Origin: Alistipes sp.
GTDB lineage: Bacteria; Bacteroidota; Bacteroidia; Bacteroidales; Rikenellaceae
DNA: 44,928 bases
Assembly: GCA_017546725.1 (NCBI GenBank)
Contig: JAFYRX010000048.1
Location: 1-44,928, forward strand
Direction of reading: 5' to 3'
The notes under the pieces were generated by a model. The model was given only the letters and a program-made list of their open reading frames with translations, made no database searches and was not told the origin of the DNA. Positions 17,061-24,926 of this stretch are shown here, one piece after another. The position numbers were made by a program, and so were the translations under genes. Positions within the stretch are counted from its first letter, which is position 1. Every line of letters starts with the position of its first letter.

Positions 17061-17471
17061 TTACAAACTATCAAAAATATTGCATCCGCACTGCTGCAAC
17101 ACCTCTACACATCTGTCGATATCGTTAGCGCGAATAACTACGTTCGCCTTATCGCCCTCGGCAAAGGCGTACATATACTCGATAAATACCTCCTTCTCGG
17201 CCAAATGCTCCAAAATTGATGACAATGCACCCGCCTCATTCGAGCAACTAATACATACGACGTCGGTAAGCATTACAGCGAAGTTCTCCTCACGAAGCAC
17301 CTCTACTGCCCTATCGGCATCGGATACAATCAGACGCAAGATACCAAAGTCGGGAGTCTCGGCCATCGAGAATGCGTGCATATTAAAGCCGTGCTTACCC
17401 AGGATTTTGGCCACCTCGTTAATACGACCTGTCTTATTCTCAAGGAATACTGATAACTGTTTAATTCTCAT
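17061..17471 (-). CDS. Tandem ACT domain protein
   Basis: 136 aa with two ACT domains in tandem: residues about 1-65 (IKQLSVFLENKTGRINEVAKILGKHG) and about 68-136 (VVCISCSNEAGALSSILEHLAEK). ACT domains bind amino acids and regulate enzymes. Proteins of this type are commonly found next to phenylacetate-CoA ligase and indolepyruvate oxidoreductase genes, as here (16 bp after the ligase gene). The likely role is sensing aromatic amino acids or their derivatives, inferred from context. Confidence 0.85.
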   Translation of the reverse strand: MRIKQLSVFLENKTGRINEVAKILGKHGFNMHAFSMAETPDFGILRLIVSDADRAVEVLREENFAVMLTDVVCISCSNEAGALSSILEHLAEKEVFIEYMYAFAEGDKANVVIRANDIDRCVEVLQQCGCNIFDSL

Positions 17472-17487
17472 ACTATTTTGGCTTTAA

Positions 17488-18798
17488 TTATTTTAACTTA
17501 CGGTTATCTATAACGTGCTTACCCTTACCCTGACTGCGCTCGATGCTACCAGGCTCCATCAATCGCACATCGACACCAATCGAGAGAACGCTCTTGAGTT
17601 TGTCGCCCAACGCCTTCTTCATTGCAAGCATACTACCAATATCGTCGCTAAAGAAGTTACGACGCACCTCAACCTGCACCTGCAACGTATCGAGGTTATT
17701 GACTCTATCGACAACAAGCATATACTGCGGCTCAAACTCCTGCATCTCAAGAATTACGCTCTCGACCTGTGACGGGAATACGTTGATACCACGAATAATC
17801 AACATATCATCGCTACGGCCTACGATGCGACCCATACGCACCGATGTACGGCCACACGCACACTCACCATCCATCAGCGAACAGAGGTCTTTTGTGCGGT
17901 AGCGCAACAGAGGCATACCCTCCTTGGTCAGCGTTGTAAATACCAACTCACCCTGCTCTCCATAAGGCAACTGCTCGAGGGTGTCGGGATTGATAATCTC
18001 GGGATAGAAGTGGTCCTCGCAGATGTGAGAGCCGTTCTGCTCGCTACACTCATACGACACACCTGGGCCCATAATTTCGCTCAAACCATAGAGGTTGTAA
18101 CCCTTCAAACCCAAACGCTCCTCAATCTCGTGGCGCATATTCTCAGTCCAAGGCTCTGCACCAAAGGCACCGACACGCAGGCTGATATCATCCTTCGTGA
18201 GTCCCATCTTATCGAGTGTCTCGGCAAGATAGAGCGCGTAAGAGGGGGTACAAGCAATACCTGTAGTCTTGAGGTCACGAATCAGGCGGATATGCTTCTC
18301 GGTGTTACCCGTAGATGTCGGGATAACCGTAGCGCCCAAATTCTCAACGCCATAGTGCGCACCCAAACCGCCTGTAAATAGGCCATAGCCATAACTTACA
18401 GAGAAGGTATCGTCGCGCGTAATGCCATAGGCAGTAAGGCAGCGAGTCATAACCTCTGACCATACGGCCAAATCCTTGCGCGTATAACCTACAATAGTAG
18501 GATTACCCGTTGTACCCGACGAAGCGTGCACACGAATAATCTCCGACGCAGGTGCTGCCTGAAGACCATAGGGATAGTTGTCGCGCAAATCCTGCTTGGT
18601 GGTAAATGGCAACTTTACGATATCGTCAATCGAGTTAATATCTTCGGGGGCTACGTCCATAGCCTGCATCTTATTACGATAGAAGGGAACATTATGATAG
18701 ACATAGGTCACCAACTTTTGCAATCGCTTGCTCTGCAAAGAGTGCATCTCGTCACGACTCATACACTCCTTATTGGGATTCCAAATCATAGTTTTCAA
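17488..18798 (-). CDS. paaK: Phenylacetate-CoA ligase-like (arylacetate-CoA) enzyme
   Basis: 436 aa, the length of PaaK-type ligases, which interconvert arylacetate plus CoA plus ATP and arylacetyl-CoA. The AMP-binding motif is VHASSGTTGNPTIVGYTRKD. YGLSEIMGPGVSYEC and GRSDDMLIIRGINVFPSQVE are conserved PaaK-family stretches, and the C-terminus ends SIERSQGKGKHVIDNRKLK. In an operon with iorAB it more likely runs in the thioester-to-acid direction, giving ATP; this is inference from the context. It follows the aminotransferase gene by 36 bp and precedes the ACT gene. Confidence 0.9.
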   Translation of the reverse strand: MKTMIWNPNKECMSRDEMHSLQSKRLQKLVTYVYHNVPFYRNKMQAMDVAPEDINSIDDIVKLPFTTKQDLRDNYPYGLQAAPASEIIRVHASSGTTGNPTIVGYTRKDLAVWSEVMTRCLTAYGITRDDTFSVSYGYGLFTGGLGAHYGVENLGATVIPTSTGNTEKHIRLIRDLKTTGIACTPSYALYLAETLDKMGLTKDDISLRVGAFGAEPWTENMRHEIEERLGLKGYNLYGLSEIMGPGVSYECSEQNGSHICEDHFYPEIINPDTLEQLPYGEQGELVFTTLTKEGMPLLRYRTKDLCSLMDGECACGRTSVRMGRIVGRSDDMLIIRGINVFPSQVESVILEMQEFEPQYMLVVDRVNNLDTLQVQVEVRRNFFSDDIGSMLAMKKALGDKLKSVLSIGVDVRLMEPGSIERSQGKGKHVIDNRKLK

Positions 18799-18834
18799 TA
18801 TTTTATTCTAATTAACCTAACTTTTCAATTTAAT

Positions 18835-20148
18835 TTAACATAGAGGATGGTCCTCGCTAAAGGCCTTCATACGCTCGGCCAAAACATCGTACAACTCCTC
18901 ACGCATACGCGAACAGCAAGCCCTGACGCCCTGTTGCTCGCTACCCGTAGTCGAGAGCGAGATACTGCTCACTCCATAATAGAGCAACTCCTTGAGCAAA
19001 TCACCACCACTCATCTGGCCATAGCCTATCGTAAAGAAGAATCCATCACCGACGCTCTGCGTAACATCCTCATCATAGACTATACGGAAGCCGTTATCGG
19101 TAAATATCTGCTTCATACGCTCTGTACGGCGAGCATATTCGCGCGTATCCTCCACAAAGTTAATCTCGCCATCACTCGCCAAGCGCAACATCTCGGCATA
19201 GGCATACTGCGTAGATGCCGTACAGCCCGATGTAATCATATAGAGAATAGAGGCGATAAGAGTCTGACCAAATACTCCCGAATCGTTATATCGCTCGGCC
19301 AAAGCGGGGAAGTGTCTATCAAACAACTTGTCACTTATGCAGAGCATAGCCATACGCTGACCTGCATAACTGAATATCTTTGATGACGAAAGCATCAAGA
19401 TATAGTTATCAGTATATCGTGCTACCGTAGGTGCATAAGGAGGCTCAAACGGATGGCCCAAATCACGACGGAAATCCATACAGAAATATGCCAAATCCTC
19501 CATCACTACAACATCGTATTTGGTAGCCAACTCTCCGATGATAGCCAACTCCTCCTCCTCAAGACATATCCACGCAGGATTGTTGGGATTGGAGTAGACA
19601 ATCGCTGCCACGTCGCCTGCCGAAAGCATCTCCTCCAACTTCTCGCGCAACTTCTCACCACGATAATTATATATATCAAACTCCTTCCACGAAGCACCTA
19701 TTACTCTTAACTGCGACTTCTGAATCGGGAAACCAGGGTCGATGAACAACACCTTATCCTTGCCCTTTTCGCGTTGCGTGCAGGCTATAAACGAGCCAAA
19801 CGAGCCAGCCACGCTACCAACAGTAGGCACACAAGCACGAGCCGACACATCGACATTCAAAAAGGCCTTCACAAAGCGAGAGGCCTCGCTTTTGAGTTCC
19901 GCAACACCCGCTGCGGCAGGATATTGCGAGCCTACACCCCTGTCTAGCGCAGCCTTCTCGGCCTCAACGCCTCGAGCATTTACGGGCAGACCGGGTGAGC
20001 CCTGGTCCATACGCACAAACGGGATACCCGTCTGCGTCTCAAGATATTGTGCCACGAGCAACACCTCACCAATGGTCGCACGCGAGAGGTCTGCAATATG
20101 CAACTCCTCGACAGCCTTTGCAACCAACTCTTCGCTAAAAATCTTCAT
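18835..20148 (-). CDS. PLP-dependent class I/II aminotransferase, probably aromatic
   Basis: 437 aa fold type I aminotransferase. The Schiff-base lysine is K257 in LMLSSSKIFSYAGQRMA, with R265 as phosphate ligand. D218 in VVMEDLAYF contacts the pyridine nitrogen. YSNPNNPAW contains the usual Asn. Substrate preference cannot be read directly. The position between iorB (16 bp) and the PaaK-like ligase suggests conversion of aromatic amino acids to arylpyruvates. Confidence 0.88.
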   Translation of the reverse strand: MKIFSEELVAKAVEELHIADLSRATIGEVLLVAQYLETQTGIPFVRMDQGSPGLPVNARGVEAEKAALDRGVGSQYPAAAGVAELKSEASRFVKAFLNVDVSARACVPTVGSVAGSFGSFIACTQREKGKDKVLFIDPGFPIQKSQLRVIGASWKEFDIYNYRGEKLREKLEEMLSAGDVAAIVYSNPNNPAWICLEEEELAIIGELATKYDVVVMEDLAYFCMDFRRDLGHPFEPPYAPTVARYTDNYILMLSSSKIFSYAGQRMAMLCISDKLFDRHFPALAERYNDSGVFGQTLIASILYMITSGCTASTQYAYAEMLRLASDGEINFVEDTREYARRTERMKQIFTDNGFRIVYDEDVTQSVGDGFFFTIGYGQMSGGDLLKELLYYGVSSISLSTTGSEQQGVRACCSRMREELYDVLAERMKAFSEDHPLC

Positions 20149-20164
20149 ACTCTTCGGCTATAAA

Positions 20165-20746
20165 TTATTGCTCATTCACTGCATTCCAACCCAAATCGAA
20201 GGCGCACAGATTCATCTCAACTATAGCCTCACCCTTTGCGGCGAATACTCGCTTGATGCTCTCGCGCAACTGCTCGGCCGAGAGAATCTCAATGTAGCGG
20301 GCTGCCATACCGAGCAACACCACATTTGCACTCTTGGGCATATTGTTCTGACGTGCCACGTCCTCGATGGGCAACACCACCGTGTGGGGCATCTTGGCCA
20401 ATTCGGCCATAAGTTGCTCCTCATCGGGGTAGTTGGGTATATTCTTGAAGGGTTGCGACGAGGTTACAATCCAACCCTCCTCCTTCAAGTAAGGGATGTA
20501 ACGCAACGCCTCCATAGGCTCCATAGAGATTATCAGGTCGGCTGCACCCTCACGAATCAAATCGGAGTAGATAGCCTCGGTCGAGAGGCGCAGTGTTGAT
20601 TGTACATCACCGCCACGCTGACTCATTCCGTGTACCTCGGCCTGCTTGAGATTGACGCCTGCGGCTGCTGCCGCTTCGCCTATGATGGTGGCAATGGTGA
20701 GGATACCTTGTCCTCCGACACCTGCCAATATTATATCTTTCTTCAT
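20165..20746 (-). CDS. iorB: Indolepyruvate oxidoreductase subunit beta
   Basis: 193 aa gamma-type domain of 2-oxoacid:acceptor oxidoreductases. The N-terminus MKKDIILAGVGGQGILTIAT and the motif EVHGMSQRGGDVQSTLR are diagnostic for IorB. With IorA it converts indolepyruvate or related arylpyruvates and CoA to arylacetyl-CoA, CO2 and reducing equivalents. Its ATG overlaps the iorA stop codon by one base (TAATG), indicating translational coupling. Confidence 0.93.
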   Translation of the reverse strand: MKKDIILAGVGGQGILTIATIIGEAAAAAGVNLKQAEVHGMSQRGGDVQSTLRLSTEAIYSDLIREGAADLIISMEPMEALRYIPYLKEEGWIVTSSQPFKNIPNYPDEEQLMAELAKMPHTVVLPIEDVARQNNMPKSANVVLLGMAARYIEILSAEQLRESIKRVFAAKGEAIVEMNLCAFDLGWNAVNEQ

Positions 20747-22347
20747 TACTTCTGCGCTCTTTTTTGACGTAATTTACGATTAAGAGTCTGAATACACTCT
20801 CGGCGGGGGATAATCACCGACACACCATTATACTCTATCTCCTCACGGATAATGCTGGTTATCTCCTCCATATTCTTGGGCAGAGGCACAACGACTCTGA
20901 CGTGCGCGGGGTCAACACCCAAACCGACACATATAGCCTCAAACTTATTAGTACCAGCCGAATCCTGACCGCCTGTCATTGCGGTGGTGAGGTTATCGGA
21001 GATAATAACTGTAATATTGGAATTATCATTTACAGCATCTAACAAGCCTGTCATACCCGAATGGGTAAAGGTAGAATCGCCAATAACAGCAATAGCAGGA
21101 TACAATCCTGCGTCGGCAGCACCCTTTGCCATAGTTATAGATGCACCCATATCGACACAACTATCGATAGCACGGAACGGAGGTAATGCACCGAGCGTAT
21201 AGCATCCGATATCACCAAAGATGCGGGCATCGGGATACTCGGCAGCAACCTTGTTCAACGCATCATATACATCACGGTGACCACAACCCTGACACAATGC
21301 GGGTGGACGCGGAACAACATTCTCAGCCTTAGCATAACCCTGCTTAACGGCAATGCCCAACGCCTCGCCTACATTATCTGGATTAAGTTCTCCCATTCGC
21401 GGCAAATCACCCGTCAAGCGACCTCGCAACTTGTAATCGGCGCCGAGCAACGCAGCCACCTGCTCCTCAACAACTGGCTGGCCATCCTCGGCAACAAGCA
21501 ACTCGTCACACTCCGCAGCCAACGCCTTGATAGCGTCAGCGGGGATTGGATAGTGAGTCACCTTCAATACGGGAATACCCAACGCTGCGGGATTGTGCTC
21601 CATAACATAATTATAGGCTATACCACAAGCCACAACGCCCAAACGAGCACGGCCCTCTACCGCTGATGTATGATTAAATGGCGACTCCTTAGATAGGATT
21701 GCCAAATCCTCCTGCTTCTCGACGAGCATAGCATATTGGCGACGCGCATTGGCTGGCAACAGCACCCAATTTGTACGGTCACTATCGGGTAGAGTCGCAT
21801 ACTTTTCAACCTTCTCTGCCATCTGCACATCGGCACGCGAGTGCGCCAAACGCGTAACTACACGCATCAACACAGGCAAGCGCAACTGCTCCGACATCTC
21901 AAAGGCAAAAAGCATCATATCGTAGGCCTCCTGCTGTGACGATGGCTCAAGGATGGGTATCATAGCAAACTTACCATAGAAGCGCGAATCCTGCTCGTTC
22001 TGCGAAGAGTGCATCGAGGGGTCATCGGCAGCAAGCACCACCAAACCGCCATTCACGCCCGTAATAGCAGAATTAACAAAGGCGTCAGCCGCCACATTCA
22101 TTCCCACGTGCTTCATACATACCAACGCACGCTTACCCGCATACGACATACCGAGAGCCGCCTCCATAGCGGTCTTCTCATTGGTACACCAACGGCTACG
22201 TACATCGGGAGCATTTGCCTGAATATACTCAGTTATCTCGGTGGACGGAGTACCTGGATAAGCATATACGCCACTTATGCCAGCATCTATGGCACCTTGC
22301 GCCACAGCCTCATCGCCCAAAAGTAGTTTTTTATTATTTTCTATCAT
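20746..22347 (-). CDS. iorA: Indolepyruvate oxidoreductase subunit alpha, lacking the ferredoxin domain
   Basis: 533 aa TPP-dependent subunit. The N-terminal part (KLLLGDEAVAQGAIDAG, YPGTPSTEITEYIQ) is the pyrimidine-binding side. The C-terminal half contains CQGCGHRDVYDALNK, GDIGCYTLGALPP and a GDSTFTHSGMTGLLDA TPP/Mg motif. Archaeal and clostridial IorA usually add a C-terminal two-cluster ferredoxin domain with CxxCxxC motifs; here the protein ends at PRRECIQTLNRKLRQKRAQK with no such motif. Electron transfer must therefore differ or need another protein. iorA is 21 bp after the omega-amidase gene. Confidence 0.92.
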   Translation of the reverse strand: MIENNKKLLLGDEAVAQGAIDAGISGVYAYPGTPSTEITEYIQANAPDVRSRWCTNEKTAMEAALGMSYAGKRALVCMKHVGMNVAADAFVNSAITGVNGGLVVLAADDPSMHSSQNEQDSRFYGKFAMIPILEPSSQQEAYDMMLFAFEMSEQLRLPVLMRVVTRLAHSRADVQMAEKVEKYATLPDSDRTNWVLLPANARRQYAMLVEKQEDLAILSKESPFNHTSAVEGRARLGVVACGIAYNYVMEHNPAALGIPVLKVTHYPIPADAIKALAAECDELLVAEDGQPVVEEQVAALLGADYKLRGRLTGDLPRMGELNPDNVGEALGIAVKQGYAKAENVVPRPPALCQGCGHRDVYDALNKVAAEYPDARIFGDIGCYTLGALPPFRAIDSCVDMGASITMAKGAADAGLYPAIAVIGDSTFTHSGMTGLLDAVNDNSNITVIISDNLTTAMTGGQDSAGTNKFEAICVGLGVDPAHVRVVVPLPKNMEEITSIIREEIEYNGVSVIIPRRECIQTLNRKLRQKRAQK

Positions 22348-22368
22348 ATCTCCTAACTAATTTCAACA

Positions 22369-23118
22369 CTAAATATCTGCATCACTCAAAACGGGGAATT
22401 TTTGGCGAAAAGCCTCCAACGCCTCCATATCTATCTCGGCCGTAGCCTCACACTCCTCGCCCCTTGCGCAAGAGGCTATACACTTGCCATAAGGGTCAAT
22501 TATGACACTACCGCCGCAATACTCGCACGAGGGGTCTGTACCGACACGGTTTACACCCGCAACATAACATTGATTCTCGATAGCACGCGCCACAAGCAAT
22601 GCACTCCACGCCTCAACACGAGGTGTGGGCCAACTTGCCACATAGAGTATCATATCGTAATCTCCCCTATTACGCGACCATACGGGAAAACGCAAATCGT
22701 AACACACCTCAAGCAGGAAACGCACTCCACGAAACTCTACCACTTTACGCTCCTCGCCTGCCGTAAAACGCAGATGCTCGCCACCATAGGTGAACAGATG
22801 TTTTTTATCGTAATACGTCACTTCACCGTCTGGAGTCACAAAATAGAATCTATTATAATACTTGTCGCCATCCTTAACAGCGACACTACCCGCTATGGCA
22901 GCATTTGTACGGGCTGCCGTCTGCTTCATCCACTGCAAAGTGGGACTATCTGCACTCTCGGCTATACCTTCGGGGCAAATACAAAATCCAGTCGAGAACA
23001 TCTCGGGCAAGACATACAAATCGGAATGGGGATTACGGGCGATAGCCTCATCGGCACGTTGCCGATTGACCTCAGGCGCAGCCCACTCAATATCTCGTTG
23101 AAGTATTGTTATTCTCAT
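22369..23118 (-). CDS. Nitrilase-superfamily amidohydrolase, omega-amidase-like
   Basis: 249 aa from the ATG at 23118 (MRITILQRDIEW); an in-frame ATG at 23139 would coincide with the promoter -7 box and is rejected. The catalytic triad is visible: E39 in YVLPEMFSTGF, K105 in YDKKHLFTYGGEH and C139 in LEVCYDLRFPVW. The motif YVLPEMFSTGF is typical of the omega-amidase (Nit2/YafV) branch, which hydrolyses alpha-ketoglutaramate or alpha-ketosuccinamate formed by glutamine and asparagine transaminases. It is first in the minus-strand run and divergent from a glutamine synthetase gene. Confidence 0.87.
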   Translation of the reverse strand: MRITILQRDIEWAAPEVNRQRADEAIARNPHSDLYVLPEMFSTGFCICPEGIAESADSPTLQWMKQTAARTNAAIAGSVAVKDGDKYYNRFYFVTPDGEVTYYDKKHLFTYGGEHLRFTAGEERKVVEFRGVRFLLEVCYDLRFPVWSRNRGDYDMILYVASWPTPRVEAWSALLVARAIENQCYVAGVNRVGTDPSCEYCGGSVIIDPYGKCIASCARGEECEATAEIDMEALEAFRQKFPVLSDADI

Positions 23119-23138
23119 TTTACCTACGCTTAACAACA

Positions 23139-23146
23139 CAAAGATA
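23139..23146 (-). promoter_or_regulatory. Putative promoter of the aryl-amino-acid run, -7 box
   Basis: The minus strand reads TATCTTTG, a full match to TAnnTTTG, 21 bp before the omega-amidase start. No clear -33 TTTG is seen at the usual spacing (the strand reads an oligo-T stretch there). The predicted leader is under 20 nt. Confidence 0.6.
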
Positions 23147-23241
23147 CAAAATTATGGGTTACGAAGTAAAAAAACTGCATATTTTCCCACCTTTGGCAGA
23201 ATATTTAGTAAAATTTCAAACATATTGATGAAGAAAATGCA

Positions 23242-23249
23242 TATCTTTG
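23242..23249 (+). promoter_or_regulatory. Putative glutamine synthetase promoter, -7 box
   Basis: TATCTTTG matches the Bacteroidetes -7 consensus. It is divergent from the omega-amidase promoter, with the two boxes 95 bp apart. The -33 element is not clear. The leader would be about 90 nt, with nothing recognisable in it. Confidence 0.6.
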
Positions 23250-23345
23250 TAGATAGATTATTTCGGGCGTGGCACTATTATAGCAACCGTCAAGAATCAT
23301 ATTCAGGGTAAGGAACGAATAAAAATTTATAATACACAGAATATT

Positions 23346-24848
23346 ATGAGCAAAGAATTAGCATTATGCCCCAACAGGCTTGTGGGATATCTCGGCAAAT
23401 CGAACAAGGAGTTTACAAAAGCCGACATCATTCGCTTCATCACCGAGAACGAGATACAGATGGTCAACTTTATGTATCCTGCAGGTGATGGCAGATTGAA
23501 GACACTGAATTTTGTAATCAACAACGCCGCATATCTGGATGCCATACTCACTTGTGGCGAGCGTGTAGACGGCTCAAGTCTATTCCCCTTCATCGAGGCT
23601 GGCAGCAGTGACCTCTATGTATTGCCACGATTCTCGACTGCATTCCTGGACCCGTTTGCAGAGATTCCTACGCTAGCAATGCTCTGCTCATACTTTAACA
23701 AGGATGGTGAGCCATTGGAGAGTTCTCCCGAGAACACACTTCGCAAGGCTTGCAAAGCATTCAACGACGTTACAGGTATGGAGTTCCAGGCAATGGGCGA
23801 GTTGGAGTATTATGTAATCGCTCCCGAATGCAGATTGTTCCCCGCAACTGACCAGAAGGGCTATCACGAATCGGCTCCATACGCCAAATTCAACGAATTC
23901 CGTCAGCAATGTATGGCCTACATAGCACAGGCTGGAGGTCAAATCAAGTACGGTCACTCGGAAGTAGGTAACTTTACAATCAACGACGTTACATACGAGC
24001 AGAACGAGATTGAGTTCCTGCCCGTCAAGGCCGAGGATGCTGCTGACCAATTGATGATTGCAAAGTGGATTATCCGCAACCTCGCATATCAGTATGGTTA
24101 CGACATTACATTTGCGCCTAAGATTACCACAGGCAAGGCTGGCTCGGGATTGCACGTTCATATGCGCATCGTAAAGGATGGTCAAAACCAGATGCTCGAT
24201 GGTGGCGTATTGTCAGCAACGGCTCGCAAGGCTATTGCAGGTATGATGGAGTTGGCTCCTTCTATCACAGCATTCGGCAACACCAATCCTACATCATATT
24301 TCCGTCTTGTTCCACACCAGGAGGCTCCCACCAACATCTGCTGGGGTGACAGAAACCGTTCAGTTCTGGTACGTGTTCCGCTGGGCTGGGCTGCAAAGAG
24401 CGATATGTGTAAGATTGCAAATCCCTTGGAGGCAGAAAGCAACTACGACACATCGCAGAAGCAGACTGTCGAGATGCGTTCACCCGACGGTTCGGCTGAT
24501 GTATATCAGTTGATTGCAGGCTTGGCTGTAGCGTGTCGTCACGGTTTTGAGATGGAGAATGCGTTGGAGGTAGCCGAGAAGACTTATGTCAATGTAAACA
24601 TCCACCAAAAGGAGAACGAGGATAAGTTGAAGAATTTGGCTCAGTTGCCCGACAGTTGCGAGGCTTCAGCCGACTGCTTGGAGCGTCAGCGTGAGGTATT
24701 TGAGCAGCACAATGTCTTTAGCCCTGCAATGATTGACGGCATCATCAAACGTCTGCGCTCTTACGGCGACAAGACTTTGCGACAGGAGATTGACGGCAAT
24801 CAGGAGGAGATGCTCAAATTGGTAAACCGCTATTTCCACTGCGGATAA
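23346..24848 (+). CDS. glnA: Glutamine synthetase (GlnA-type)
   Basis: 500 aa. Forms glutamine from glutamate, ammonia and ATP in the cytoplasm. The beta-grasp N-terminus (FTKADIIRFITENEIQMVNFMY) is followed by the catalytic domain with MGELEYYV (metal-binding Glu), an SGLHVHMRI histidine motif, NPTSYFRLVPHQEAPTNICWG (ATP/glutamate site) and an R-S-V-L-V-R-V-P stretch. The Tyr-containing adenylylation loop of the enterobacterial enzymes was not recognised. It is one of the short Bacteroidetes GS forms, not the 700-residue GSIII. Divergence from an omega-amidase gene suggests linked glutamine nitrogen metabolism. Confidence 0.9.
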   Translation: MSKELALCPNRLVGYLGKSNKEFTKADIIRFITENEIQMVNFMYPAGDGRLKTLNFVINNAAYLDAILTCGERVDGSSLFPFIEAGSSDLYVLPRFSTAFLDPFAEIPTLAMLCSYFNKDGEPLESSPENTLRKACKAFNDVTGMEFQAMGELEYYVIAPECRLFPATDQKGYHESAPYAKFNEFRQQCMAYIAQAGGQIKYGHSEVGNFTINDVTYEQNEIEFLPVKAEDAADQLMIAKWIIRNLAYQYGYDITFAPKITTGKAGSGLHVHMRIVKDGQNQMLDGGVLSATARKAIAGMMELAPSITAFGNTNPTSYFRLVPHQEAPTNICWGDRNRSVLVRVPLGWAAKSDMCKIANPLEAESNYDTSQKQTVEMRSPDGSADVYQLIAGLAVACRHGFEMENALEVAEKTYVNVNIHQKENEDKLKNLAQLPDSCEASADCLERQREVFEQHNVFSPAMIDGIIKRLRSYGDKTLRQEIDGNQEEMLKLVNRYFHCG

Positions 24849-24865
24849 TCAGCAGTATATATTAA

Positions 24866-24908
24866 ATCAAGAGGCTACAACCATTACGGCTGTAGCCTCT
24901 TGATTTTT
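24866..24908. terminator. Terminator between glutamine synthetase and convergent hydrolase
   Basis: 14-bp perfect inverted repeat ATCAAGAGGCTACA (24866-24879) and TGTAGCCTCTTGAT (24891-24904), followed by TTTT on the plus strand. The minus strand also has a short T-rich flank, so it may act both ways. Confidence 0.85.
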
Positions 24909-24926
24909 ACATCATTGCCACTATCG

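Noticed and set aside
22402-23133. 243-codon open frame on the plus strand
   Set aside because: It is antisense to the omega-amidase gene, whose catalytic triad is intact.
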